Source: an uncultured Prevotellaceae bacterium (lineage in GTDB: Bacteria; Bacteroidota; Bacteroidia; Bacteroidales; Bacteroidaceae). From it: 52,751 bases of DNA. The notes beneath the pieces were generated by a model. That model saw nothing but the letters and a program-made list of their open reading frames with translations. It was not told the DNA's origin and did not search any database. The stretch spans positions 1 through 52,751 of the forward strand of contig ONHN01000024.1 of assembly GCA_900317635.1 (NCBI GenBank). The letters are read 5' to 3'. A program made the position numbers and the translations under genes. This document shows, piece by piece, positions 22,601 through 30,929 of this stretch. Positions within the stretch are counted from its first letter, which is position 1, and the number at the start of each line of letters is the position of its first letter.

Positions 22601-22909
22601 ATTCAAGTTTCGGATGTTGTGATAGAGCGGGACGAAAGGTGCGCAGAGCGTACCACACCATGCGCGGAAGGTGACGGGCAGATAAAGTCGGTGCGCAGAG
22701 CGTACCGCACATTAAAGATGTGAATTGCTAAGAAGTTGTGTTGCAAAGAAGACTTGTAACGTGCAGAACGCTTCGCGCACTGCTATCCCAGCGCTTGTGT
22801 TCCGCGCACCACTCGTCGCCTGCGCTCCTCGCGGTACGCGGTTACGCATGGTATGGTACGCTTCGCGCATCATTTATTCCACCCGTATTACAACTTCCGA
22901 AACTTGAAT
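22601..22909. mobile_element. 309-bp inverted-repeat element, MITE-like
   Basis: Ends ATTCAAGTTTCGGAWGTTGT at 22601-22620 and 22890-22909 are inverted and differ once. Inside, GCGCAGAGCGTACC words recur in both orientations (22641, 22692 direct; near 22745 and 22850 inverted), so much of it can fold. No convincing target duplication or gene. The rest of 22351-23024 shows nothing but AT-rich sequence and a C run at 22559. Confidence 0.55.
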
Positions 22910-23024
22910 GACTAACGTAAAGTCGAGTCAACGTGAAATAAAATTAAGTTTAATCTGGGGTCAACCCTTATTGTGAGTAAGACCACAAGTAGTCAACTAA
23001 AATCATTAAACTACAAGATAGGCG

Positions 23025-23134
23025 GACTTTCAGGCTTTGAAAGGAAGACTTTCAGGCTTTGAAAGGAAGACTTTCAGGCTTTGGAAGTGAGACTTTCAGG
23101 CTTTGGAAGTGAGGCTTTCAGGCTTTGGCATCTC
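23025..23134. repeat. Five-unit 22-bp tandem array upstream of the MG2 gene
   Basis: Units begin at 23025, 23047, 23069, 23091 and 23113, an exact 22-bp period, consensus GACTTTCAGGCTTTGRAAG. Within each of the first units CTTTCA and TGAAAG can pair over the GGCTT loop. The array ends 54 nt before the -33 box of the promoter at 23188-23218. The same array with the same period and unit number lies at 38713-38822. Confidence 0.9.
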
Positions 23135-23187
23135 GCTTGGCTGCATTTTTTGTTTTGTTGAGGGCGAACATTCGGAAGCCGAGTTGC

Positions 23188-23218
23188 TTTGTTATACAAG
23201 GCGAAAGGCGTATCTTTG
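23188..23218 (+). promoter_or_regulatory. Promoter of the MG2-domain protein gene
   Basis: TTTG (23188-23191), a 19-nt spacer and TATCTTTG (23211-23218) match the Bacteroidetes consensus exactly. The start codon follows 29 nt later. Confidence 0.75.
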
Positions 23219-23247
23219 CAACAGAAAAGTACGTTGGAACACCTATT

Positions 23248-26058
23248 ATGTCGCAGGTAATGAGACGCATTCTACTTCTTCCTTTATTCCTGCTATCGCT
23301 TTCAGCTTCGGCGCAAAGCGGCGCAGCAGACTACGAACGCTTGTATGGTTTTTTTCGTGAGGCTGCTCAATTTTGCCATCGCTATCCGCGCGAGGGCGTG
23401 TATCTGCACCTCGACAACAATGCCTACTTCGAAGGCGATACCATCTGGCTGAAGGCCTACGTCTATCGGGTGGCGGGGCTCGTGGCCAAACCGCGTGAGC
23501 ACCTCCTCCTGACCGACCTGACCGACGCAGAAGGCCGCGTGGTGCGGCAGTTGGCTCAGCGCAAAGATGAGGCTCCCGACGGAAGCGAGCAGCGTCCGCT
23601 GAGCCGCGTGCTCTACGTCGATTTACTGAACGTCAGCGGACAAGTGGTGAGCCAACGCTTGTTGCGCATCGACAGTTTAGGGCAAGCCCACGGCGAGATC
23701 GAGTTGAGCCTCCCCGTCAAGAGCGGCTACTACGAAGTGAGGGCTTACACGCGCGAGATGGTGAACTGGGGACCCGAGGCGTGCTTCAGCCGCGTAGTGC
23801 CCGTGTTTAAAAGGCCCAAGGACCTCGCGCGCTACGGGGAACTCGATATTGATCGTCCAGAAACCTCGTACGACCTCATACCCAGCGCGCCGCGCGAGGT
23901 TGACTTAGGCAAAGCCTCCGAGGTGCGGCTGACAATGTTTCCCGAAGGCGGCAGTCGCATTGAGAATGCCCCTTCGCGCATAGCCTATAAACTCCTTGAC
24001 GGGCGCGGTGCGGAGCGGAGCGACACTGTGCGCCTCTGGACTGACGGCAGCGTGGCCGACGTGAGTGTGCCGATGTACCAAGGCATGGGGCTTTTGAACG
24101 TGCCCGCCTACGCAGGCAGGGCGTATGTGGAGGTGGCAGGCGAGCGTTTCGAACTTCCTCGGCCCGCTGGCGATTACGCCATGGCCGTTACGGCGGAGCA
24201 CGGCGGCGCGGAGCCCATGCTGCATCTGTGCGTCTCGCGAAGGCAGGAGGTGGCTCCCACGTTGTTGGGCCTTGCCGTGACGTGCCGCGACGAAGTGTGC
24301 TATTTCGATACGTTGCGGGCGTGGGAAGCCTCGCAAGTGCTCGACATTCCCATGCAGGCTTTGCGCGGCGGTGTGAACCGTATAGAGCTTTACGATGCTT
24401 CAGGGCGCAGCCTTTGCAGGCGGTTGGTATGGAAAATGCCCGAAGCGCAAACGTTGCAACTCGACGTTAGGCAGAACGAAACCGCCTATGAGCCCTTTGC
24501 TCCCGTAGCACTGACCTTTGCTTTGCACGATGCAAAGGGTAATCCTGTACGGACAACCTTCTCCCTGTCCGTGCGAGACGGCAGCAGCGAAGTGGTCAGG
24601 CCTGCATCGACTGACATCTGTGCCGACCTCCTACTTGCCTCCGAACTGCGCGGCTACGTGCATCGGCCCGAAGACTATTTCTTAAGAGACGATGACAGCC
24701 ACCGCCGCGCCCTCGACCTCCTGCTGATGGTGCAGGGATGGACGCCCACGGCCTTTGAGGTGATGAACGGTGCGCGCGCGTTTGAACTTCGCGAACCCAT
24801 TGAAGAGCATTTGATGCTCAAGGGACGCTTGTATGAAGAGAACGACAAGAAGCGCCCGTTGGCGGGCTACAACCTACACCTCTCCATGATGAGCCGCGCG
24901 GGTGCGGCCCTGACGGGCGACGTGCGCACCGACAGCCTTGGCCGCTTCGCCTTCCAAAGCAGCGAGGACTTTTGCGGCGAATGGATGGCACAGTTCACGA
25001 CGACCAACGCGAAGGGCCGCAAGCGTTGGAGTCGCATAGCCCTCGACCGCTTCTACAACCTGCCGCCCCGTCGCCTCGGTGCCGAAGAGCTGGAGCTAAC
25101 GCCTCCCTTGCAATTCAGCGAGGAGCAGGAAGACGCGCTGGCCGATACTTTCGAATGGACCGACACCATTATGCGCATCGTCCCCTTCACCTTCGACGAG
25201 GCTACGATCGTGAAGCGTTCGAAGTATGCAGGCTTTACTGGCAATCGCTACACCTACAACGGTGGCGAGAAGGCGGGCATGCGCGTGGGCGATGTGTACT
25301 ACGACATAGAGAGAGAAGTGGAGCGCTATAAGGACTCGGGTGCTTCGGTGGGCAGCATCTGGGAGTTGTTGGGCATTCTGATTAACAACTATTCCTACGA
25401 CCGCGACCTGCAGGCCGCTTTCCTGCAGCCCGAGGACGAACGCACCGACCCCTACGAGACCGAAGCGCAGCGCATTGCGCGCAAGAAACAGCAGCTGGCA
25501 CCGACCGACTATCACGGCCGTCTGGACTTTTACGACCGCTATTGGGCTAACGAGTATCTGCGCTTCCATGATAAGCGGCCCGATATGGTCTTTTTCAACA
25601 ACTACGACCACGACCTTTCTTACGACGACATGATATGGGCCGACGAGGTGAAAAGCGTTGTGCTGGTGGGCGACCGCTCGCGCTGGGAACGCTATTTGGA
25701 GTTTCCCGAACCGCAAGTGGGGCCGCTGATAGATGAGGCAGGAAACCTTCGCGGCGATTATGCTATCTTCGTGTATAATCGGCCCGACTACTACAATTGG
25801 CGCACGAAGCGCGGGGTGGACAAGCGCATGGTGACGGGCTATACGCAGCCCTTGCCGTTCTTCGCTCCCAGTTACAACGGTGCCGACTTGCCTTCACCCT
25901 CCGACTTACGGCGGACGCTCTATTGGAACCCATGCGTCGAGACCGATGCCGAGGGGCGTGCTTCGGCCGTGTTCTACAGTAATGCGCGCGAAGGCGTGCG
26001 CTTGCGCATCTCTGCGCGTGGCATTACGCCGCAAGGCGTTTTCAGTGTGGAAAAATAA
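23248..26058 (+). CDS. Large secreted MG2 (alpha-2-macroglobulin-like) domain protein
   Basis: 936 residues from the ATG at 23248. An ATG at 23260 (MRRILLLPLFLLSLSASA) is equally possible. The frame extends back to 23125, but that would translate the repeat array and promoter. Residues about 45-140 carry the MG2-like pattern EGVYLHLDNNAYFEGDTIWLKAYVYR followed by GQAHGEIELSLPVKSGYYEVRAYT. Further beta-sandwich domains follow (TLQLDVRQNETAYEPFAPVALTF, TFSLSVRDGS), then a carboxypeptidase-regulatory-like stretch (YNLHLSMMSRAGAALTGDVRTDSLGRFAF) and a C-terminal region ending RLRISARGITPQGVFSVEK. No thioester motif (GCGEQ) is seen. Such proteins are common in Bacteroidales and probably sit at the outer membrane. 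Function unknown. It is the only gene on its transcript. Confidence 0.75.
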   Translation: MSQVMRRILLLPLFLLSLSASAQSGAADYERLYGFFREAAQFCHRYPREGVYLHLDNNAYFEGDTIWLKAYVYRVAGLVAKPREHLLLTDLTDAEGRVVRQLAQRKDEAPDGSEQRPLSRVLYVDLLNVSGQVVSQRLLRIDSLGQAHGEIELSLPVKSGYYEVRAYTREMVNWGPEACFSRVVPVFKRPKDLARYGELDIDRPETSYDLIPSAPREVDLGKASEVRLTMFPEGGSRIENAPSRIAYKLLDGRGAERSDTVRLWTDGSVADVSVPMYQGMGLLNVPAYAGRAYVEVAGERFELPRPAGDYAMAVTAEHGGAEPMLHLCVSRRQEVAPTLLGLAVTCRDEVCYFDTLRAWEASQVLDIPMQALRGGVNRIELYDASGRSLCRRLVWKMPEAQTLQLDVRQNETAYEPFAPVALTFALHDAKGNPVRTTFSLSVRDGSSEVVRPASTDICADLLLASELRGYVHRPEDYFLRDDDSHRRALDLLLMVQGWTPTAFEVMNGARAFELREPIEEHLMLKGRLYEENDKKRPLAGYNLHLSMMSRAGAALTGDVRTDSLGRFAFQSSEDFCGEWMAQFTTTNAKGRKRWSRIALDRFYNLPPRRLGAEELELTPPLQFSEEQEDALADTFEWTDTIMRIVPFTFDEATIVKRSKYAGFTGNRYTYNGGEKAGMRVGDVYYDIEREVERYKDSGASVGSIWELLGILINNYSYDRDLQAAFLQPEDERTDPYETEAQRIARKKQQLAPTDYHGRLDFYDRYWANEYLRFHDKRPDMVFFNNYDHDLSYDDMIWADEVKSVVLVGDRSRWERYLEFPEPQVGPLIDEAGNLRGDYAIFVYNRPDYYNWRTKRGVDKRMVTGYTQPLPFFAPSYNGADLPSPSDLRRTLYWNPCVETDAEGRASAVFYSNAREGVRLRISARGITPQGVFSVEK

Positions 26059-26259
26059 GGGGGGGCAACGAGTGATAGCCCCTCTCTCACTATTGCCCCT
26101 CTCGTGCCAAGTGGGCGAGGGGGGAGTAGATACTACAAATGGTGAACAATTAGGGCTTTGCAGGTAAGGGTAGTTCGGGGGGGGCTCGGTTAGGGCTTTC
26201 CTCAAGGGAGAAGCCTGCGTCCCATGCCTATTCCGCAGCCGAGACCTGCGTCCCATACA

Positions 26260-26284
26260 GCGGGCGAGGTGCCCGCGCTCCCAG
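26260..26284. repeat. GC-rich palindromic dispersed repeat
   Basis: One inverted copy of the GAGCGCGGGCG family (GCGGGCGAGGTGCCCGCGCT) in the gap after the MG2 gene. The remaining 26059-26297 holds short stretches similar to other gaps (CCTCTCTCACTATTGCCCCTC) but no gene. Confidence 0.7.
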
Positions 26285-26297
26285 GGGGGCTCCACCC

Positions 26298-26374
26298 GTG
26301 TTAACAAGCGACGAGTAACAAGTTGCAGGTGCGCTTTTTAGGGCGTTGCCTGACTTGTCACTCGTCGCTTGTTA
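26298..26374 (-). terminator. Long inverted repeat after rplS
   Basis: GTTAACAAGCGACGAGT at 26298-26314 is matched by its inverted copy at 26358-26374, and the pairing continues (one G/A difference) through ACAAGT. It starts 20 nt past the rplS stop and probably terminates it. Member of the GACGAGTGACAAGT family. Confidence 0.65.
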
Positions 26375-26393
26375 ACTCGGTTAAGCCTTCTTG

Positions 26394-26765
26394 TTAAGCT
26401 TCAGCTTTAGCAAGGTTTACGCGGCGTTCGCGGATGCGAGCCTTCTTACCCGTGAGGTTGCGCAGGTAGTAGAGCTTCGCACGGCGCACCTTACCGAACT
26501 TGTTGACGGTCACGCTTTCGATAGCGGGACTGTCGAACGGGAAGATACGTTCTACGCCTACGGTGCCACTCATTTTGCGCACCGTGAAGCGGCGCTTGTT
26601 AGCGTGACCCGTGATTTTGATAACAACGCCGCGATACAGCTGTACGCGTTCCTTGTTACCCTCGACAATTTTGTATGCCACGGTTACCGTGTCGCCCGCA
26701 CGAAATTCGGGCATTTCGATGCCGCTGGCAAATGCTTCTTCAGCAACTTTAATTAAATTGGCCAT
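26394..26765 (-). CDS. rplS: 50S ribosomal protein L19
   Basis: 123 residues, full length. L19 lies at the 30S-50S interface. The family pattern is clear throughout: [55 protein letters not shown] and [21 protein letters not shown], with a short basic-acidic tail. It is monocistronic here, with its own promoter and terminator, not next to trmD and rimM as in many other bacteria. Confidence 0.98.
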   Translation of the reverse strand: MANLIKVAEEAFASGIEMPEFRAGDTVTVAYKIVEGNKERVQLYRGVVIKITGHANKRRFTVRKMSGTVGVERIFPFDSPAIESVTVNKFGKVRRAKLYYLRNLTGKKARIRERRVNLAKAEA

Positions 26766-26858
26766 AATAGCTTCTTTTTGTTTTTAGTTGTGTGTCGGTC
26801 CTGACGCGGCATTCGCGGTTATCTCATTCTCCGCCAGCGGCCGCGCGGAAAGCGGGTG

Positions 26859-26889
26859 CAAAAATACGACTAATTCTGCAAACCGCCAA
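26859..26889 (-). promoter_or_regulatory. Promoter of rplS
   Basis: Minus-strand TTG (26889-26887), a 20-nt spacer and TATTTTTG (26866-26859), giving a leader of about 85 nt that is GC-rich and could fold. Confidence 0.6.
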
Positions 26890-26906
26890 GGCTTTGGCTT
26901 AAATAT

Positions 26907-29804
26907 TTACGCTTCGGCCTTTAGTTTGGGGGTTAGGAAGCGGGCGGTGTAGCCTTTTCCTGCGGCGCAAACCTCCTCGGGCGTACCCGTGGCTACGATG
27001 CTGCCGCCCGCGCGCCCGCCCTCGGGGCCGAGGTCGATGATGTAGTCGGCACACTTAACGATGTCGAGGTTGTGCTCGATGACGATGAGGCTGTGGCCGC
27101 GCGCGATGAGGGCGTCGAAGGAGTGCAGCAGGCGGCTGATGTCGTGGAAGTGGAGGCCTGTGGTGGGTTCGTCGAAGATGAAGAGTGTGGGCTCGGTGCG
27201 CTCTGCGCCGAGGTAGTAGGCCAGTTTGACGCGTTGGTTCTCGCCGCCGCTCAGCGTGCTGCTGCTTTGGCCCAGTTTGATGTAGCCCAGTCCGACGTCC
27301 TCGAGAGGTTGCAGGCGACTGACGATGCGCGGCTGTTTGTTTTGCTTGAAGAAGTCGATGGCTTCGCTTACGGTTAGTTCGAGGATATCGAAAATGTTCT
27401 TTCCAGCAAAGCGAACGTCGAGCACTTCCTGCTTGAAGCGTCGGCCGTGGCAGGCTTCGCATTCGAGGACGAGGTCGGCCATGAATTGCATCTCGACCTT
27501 GACGGTGCCTTCGCCCTTACACTCTTCGCAACGTCCGCCGTCGGCATTGAAACTGAAATGGGCGGCAGTGAGTTCGAGTTGTTGGGCAAGGGGTTGTTGG
27601 GCCATCAGGCGACGTATTTCGTCGTAGGCCTTCACGTAGGTGACGGGGTTGGAGCGCGTGCTTTTGCCGATAGGGTTTTGGTCGACGAACTCTATGCCCT
27701 TTATGGCCTCGAGGTCGCCGCCGAGTTCGGTGAACTCGCCAGGGCGGTCGGCCACGAGGTCGAAGTGGCGCCGCAGGGCATTATATAATATTGTACGCAC
27801 AAGCGTGGACTTGCCCGAGCCGCTGACTCCCGTGACGACAGTCAGGACGTTGAGGGGTAGCCGCACGTTGATGCCCTTGAGGTTGTTGGCCCGCGCGCCT
27901 TTTACTTCGATGAAACGGTTCCAACGGCGGCGCGTGGCTGGCACGTCGATGCGCTCGAGGCCGAGCAGGTAGTTAAGCGTGTGGGAGGCAGTGGGCTTTT
28001 TTGCGTCGTGATAGGCTTCGGCGTTGGGCTTGCCGGCAAACACCACCTCGCCCCCTAAGCGTCCTGCTTCGGGACCGATGTCGATGATGTAGTCGGCGGC
28101 TTGCATCATTTCTTCATCGTGCTCAACGACGATGACCGTGTTGCCCAAGTCGCGCAACTGCTTCAAGACGCCGATGAGGCGCGCTGTGTCGCGGCTGTGG
28201 AGGCCGATGCTGGGTTCGTCGAGGATGTAGAGCGAGCCGACGAGGGAGCTGCCCAAACTTGTGGCGAGGTTGATGCGCTGGCTTTCGCCGCCGCTGAGGC
28301 TATTGCTCAGGCGGTCGAGTGTGAGGTATTCGAGGCCTACGTCGCAAAGGAATTGCAGCCGACTGCGTATTTCTGCAAGCAAGCGGCGCGCAATGCGCTC
28401 TTCTTGTTCCGAGAGTTGCAGGTCGTCGAAGAATTGGCGCAACTCGCTGATGGGCATCTTCACCAACGAGGCAATGTTCATTCCCGCAATGCGCACGTAG
28501 TCGGCTTCGGGCTTGAGGCGCGAGCCGTGGCAATGAGGGCAGGTGGTCTTGCCGCGATAGCGCGCCAGCATGACGCGGTATTGTATCTTGTATTGGTTTT
28601 CGCGCAACATGTCGAAAAAAGCATCGATGCTGACGCGCTCGTAGGGCGGCAGGGCCTGTTCGTCGGCATCGCCGTGCCAAAGCACGTCGCGCTCGGCTTG
28701 TGAGAGCTCGTAGTAAGGCTTAAAGATGGGAAAACCTTTTTTACTCTGACGTTTGATGAACTCTTCGCGCCACAGCCCCATCTTCTCGCCGCGCCAGCAG
28801 ACCACGGCACCGTCATAGACAGAGCGCGACGTGTCGGGCACGACCAATTGCTCGTCGATGCCTATGATGCGTCCGAAGCCCTCGCATTCGGGGCAGGCCC
28901 CCACGGGGTTGTTGAACGAAAACATTTGGTCGGAGGGTTCGGCAAACTGCATGCCGTCGGCCTCGAAGCGTTCGCTGAAGTGGTGGAGGGCTTTCGAGGG
29001 GAAGAAACGCAGCAGGCATTCGCCGTCGCCTTCGTAGAAGGCTGTTTCGATGCTGTCGCGAAAACGGTTGAGCACCTCCTTGTCGTCGCTGACAGCCAAG
29101 CGGTCGATGAGCAGAAACGCCTCGCCAGCGGCGCGGTCGGCCTCAATGGCGGATAGGCGGTCGGGCTCGGCAAGCAGGTCGTCGATGTGGACCAACTGCC
29201 CACGCACTTCAAGGCGCGAGATACCTTGCTTGAGGAGGGCTTCAAGCTGCCCCTCGAGGGTGCGCTCGTGGCGCAGGACGATGGGGGCCAGCAGCGTGAA
29301 GCGCGTGCCGAGGCTATAAGTCAGGGTGCACTGCACCACGTCCTCAACCGTGTGCTTCTTCACTTCTGCCCCACTTACGGGCGAGATGGTGCGCCCGATG
29401 CGTGCGAAGAGCAGGCGCAGGTAGTCGTAGATTTCGGTGCTGGTGCCTACGGTGGAGCGCGGGTTGCGGGCGGTCACCTTCTGCTCTATGGCAATGGCGG
29501 GTGGCAGGCCGTGGATGTAGTCGCAGTCGGGCTTGTGCATGCGACCCAGAAACTGGCGCGCATAGGCCGACAGACTCTCCACGTAGCGCCGCTGCCCCTC
29601 GGCATAGAGCGTGTCGAAGGCCAACGACGATTTGCCGCTGCCCGAAAGGCCCGTGACGACGATGAGCTTGCCTAAAGGAATATCGAGCGAGATGTTCTTT
29701 AGGTTGTTCACGCGCACGCCATGAGCGGAGATGCATTCGTCTGTGCCAGCGGGTGGCGTGTATGATAGGGTTTCCGCTTTAACGGCAACTTTTGTTTTCT
29801 TCAT
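26907..29804 (-). CDS. uvrA: Excinuclease ABC subunit A
   Basis: 965 residues from the ATG at 29804 ([12 protein letters not shown]). The upstream ATG at 29876 overlaps the promoter. UvrA is the damage-sensing ATPase of nucleotide excision repair and works with UvrB and UvrC. Two ABC ATPase cassettes are complete: Walker [13 protein letters not shown] (about residue 51) and [11 protein letters not shown], signatures [14 protein letters not shown] and [14 protein letters not shown], Walker [13 protein letters not shown] and [13 protein letters not shown]. Zinc-binding Cys pairs are visible: CPEC, CPHC, and CEEC with CEAC. No uvrB or uvrC lies in the window. The promoter overlaps the end of the gene at 29877, so uvrA has its own start. 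Confidence 0.97.
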   Translation of the reverse strand: MKKTKVAVKAETLSYTPPAGTDECISAHGVRVNNLKNISLDIPLGKLIVVTGLSGSGKSSLAFDTLYAEGQRRYVESLSAYARQFLGRMHKPDCDYIHGLPPAIAIEQKVTARNPRSTVGTSTEIYDYLRLLFARIGRTISPVSGAEVKKHTVEDVVQCTLTYSLGTRFTLLAPIVLRHERTLEGQLEALLKQGISRLEVRGQLVHIDDLLAEPDRLSAIEADRAAGEAFLLIDRLAVSDDKEVLNRFRDSIETAFYEGDGECLLRFFPSKALHHFSERFEADGMQFAEPSDQMFSFNNPVGACPECEGFGRIIGIDEQLVVPDTSRSVYDGAVVCWRGEKMGLWREEFIKRQSKKGFPIFKPYYELSQAERDVLWHGDADEQALPPYERVSIDAFFDMLRENQYKIQYRVMLARYRGKTTCPHCHGSRLKPEADYVRIAGMNIASLVKMPISELRQFFDDLQLSEQEERIARRLLAEIRSRLQFLCDVGLEYLTLDRLSNSLSGGESQRINLATSLGSSLVGSLYILDEPSIGLHSRDTARLIGVLKQLRDLGNTVIVVEHDEEMMQAADYIIDIGPEAGRLGGEVVFAGKPNAEAYHDAKKPTASHTLNYLLGLERIDVPATRRRWNRFIEVKGARANNLKGINVRLPLNVLTVVTGVSGSGKSTLVRTILYNALRRHFDLVADRPGEFTELGGDLEAIKGIEFVDQNPIGKSTRSNPVTYVKAYDEIRRLMAQQPLAQQLELTAAHFSFNADGGRCEECKGEGTVKVEMQFMADLVLECEACHGRRFKQEVLDVRFAGKNIFDILELTVSEAIDFFKQNKQPRIVSRLQPLEDVGLGYIKLGQSSSTLSGGENQRVKLAYYLGAERTEPTLFIFDEPTTGLHFHDISRLLHSFDALIARGHSLIVIEHNLDIVKCADYIIDLGPEGGRAGGSIVATGTPEEVCAAGKGYTARFLTPKLKAEA

Positions 29805-29864
29805 AGTGGGCGAAATGAAGGAGAAGGAGGAGACGATGCGCCCTATGAGAGCGCTTGGGGCGTG

Positions 29865-29895
29865 CAAAGTTAGCACTTATTTTCCAAAAGGCAAA
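29865..29895 (-). promoter_or_regulatory. Promoter of uvrA
   Basis: Minus-strand TTTG (29895-29892), a 19-nt spacer and TAACTTTG (29872-29865). It lies partly inside the last codons of the SGNH-like gene. No LexA-type palindrome was noticed. Confidence 0.7.
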
Positions 29896-30920
29896 TGCGG
29901 CTTGTATATCTCGCTTAGGATGCGGCGGCCCGCGAGGGTGCGGTAGTGGAAGGGTTCGAGGAAGTAGTGGCGGTCGGAGGTAATGGCGTTGACGCCCGAG
30001 TAGTCGAACACGCGGTCGACGCCGAAGATCTCTTGCAGGTGGGCCAGGTCTTGCGGGTGGAGCTTGATTTGGTCGTAGAGCGGACTGACGACGATGCGGT
30101 AGTCCGTGCGTTGACGCTGAAGCACATCGCGAATGGTGCGCAACTGCTCAAGTTGCGAGGCCTTGATAGTGGGCGGCGATACCTCGCCAGGGTGTTGCTT
30201 ACCGGCAAAGGCTGCCTGGATGTCGGGCTCGTCGTAGTAGGTGCCCGCCGCAATGCGCCTTTCAACGTCGGTCTGTCGCTCTTCGTTGGTGGGCTGGTAG
30301 TAGTCGTAAGGCTTACACAGCAGCATGCGCTTCATCATGTAGGGCTTTATCTCGTTCGTCAGACTGGCATCGGCGTAAGCATAAATGAATTGCAGATTAA
30401 ACCAGGCTCGCAGCGAGGCAATCTGCAAACGAGCTTGCGCCAGGAGCGTGTTGCCCTCAAGCTGGGGCGCAATGGTGTTGTTGTGCTTGGTGGCGGCCTT
30501 GTCCTGAGCGAGGAGTTCGCGGTCGATGACGAAGAGCGCATGGCGCAGCGGATGGCCTTGACGCTCGACGTACTGCACCTTGCGCATCATGGCATAGAGG
30601 CTCTCGCCGTTAGCATCGAAGTGGTAGGGACTACTACCCTTGGGCAGGTATTGCAGCCAGTCGTCGCAAGCGTAGAAGCGGCTACGGCTGTTGCCAAAGA
30701 TAATGGCATCGTAGCCGTATTGCGGATACTGGCGGTCGTACGTGCACGTGGCGGTATAGTCGGCATCAAGCCCTACCCACCACGCCTCCTTCGGGTCGTA
30801 GAACACGTCGTAGGTGCGCACGACCTTGAAGGGGTCGATGTAGAAATAGGCGCCCAGTAGCAGGAGCAGGGGCGACAGCATCAGCGCGGTTTTACGAATG
30901 AAGTGCGGGAGCGTGGGCAT
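29877..30920 (-). CDS. SGNH/AlgJ-like protein partnered with an MBOAT acyltransferase
   Basis: 347 residues with an N-terminal membrane anchor (ALMLSPLLLLLGAYFYIDPF). A catalytic-type block IIFGNSRSRFY (nucleophile Ser region) near residue 95 and a C-terminal DRHYFLEPFHYRTLAGRRIL (Asp-x-His-like) fit a periplasmic SGNH/DHHW-like fold, as in AlgJ/AlgX or PatB partners of MBOAT proteins. It starts 9 nt after the MBOAT gene, so the two form an operon. Together they are expected to transfer an acyl group, usually acetate, across the membrane onto a surface polysaccharide. The acceptor is unknown, and the SGNH assignment is by motif and context only. Confidence 0.7.
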   Translation of the reverse strand: MPTLPHFIRKTALMLSPLLLLLGAYFYIDPFKVVRTYDVFYDPKEAWWVGLDADYTATCTYDRQYPQYGYDAIIFGNSRSRFYACDDWLQYLPKGSSPYHFDANGESLYAMMRKVQYVERQGHPLRHALFVIDRELLAQDKAATKHNNTIAPQLEGNTLLAQARLQIASLRAWFNLQFIYAYADASLTNEIKPYMMKRMLLCKPYDYYQPTNEERQTDVERRIAAGTYYDEPDIQAAFAGKQHPGEVSPPTIKASQLEQLRTIRDVLQRQRTDYRIVVSPLYDQIKLHPQDLAHLQEIFGVDRVFDYSGVNAITSDRHYFLEPFHYRTLAGRRILSEIYKPHLPFGK

Positions 30921-30929
30921 AGCGGGCGT

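Noticed and set aside
22725-22907. 60-residue ORF in the gap
   Set aside because: Lies inside the inverted-repeat element and has no features of a protein.
23125-23247. Extension of the MG2 protein to 23125
   Set aside because: It would translate the last array unit and the promoter; the signal peptide starts at 23248 or 23260.
29946-30860. 304-residue ORF antisense to the SGNH-like gene
   Set aside because: Valine- and glycine-rich shadow; the sense frame has the better motifs and operon spacing.
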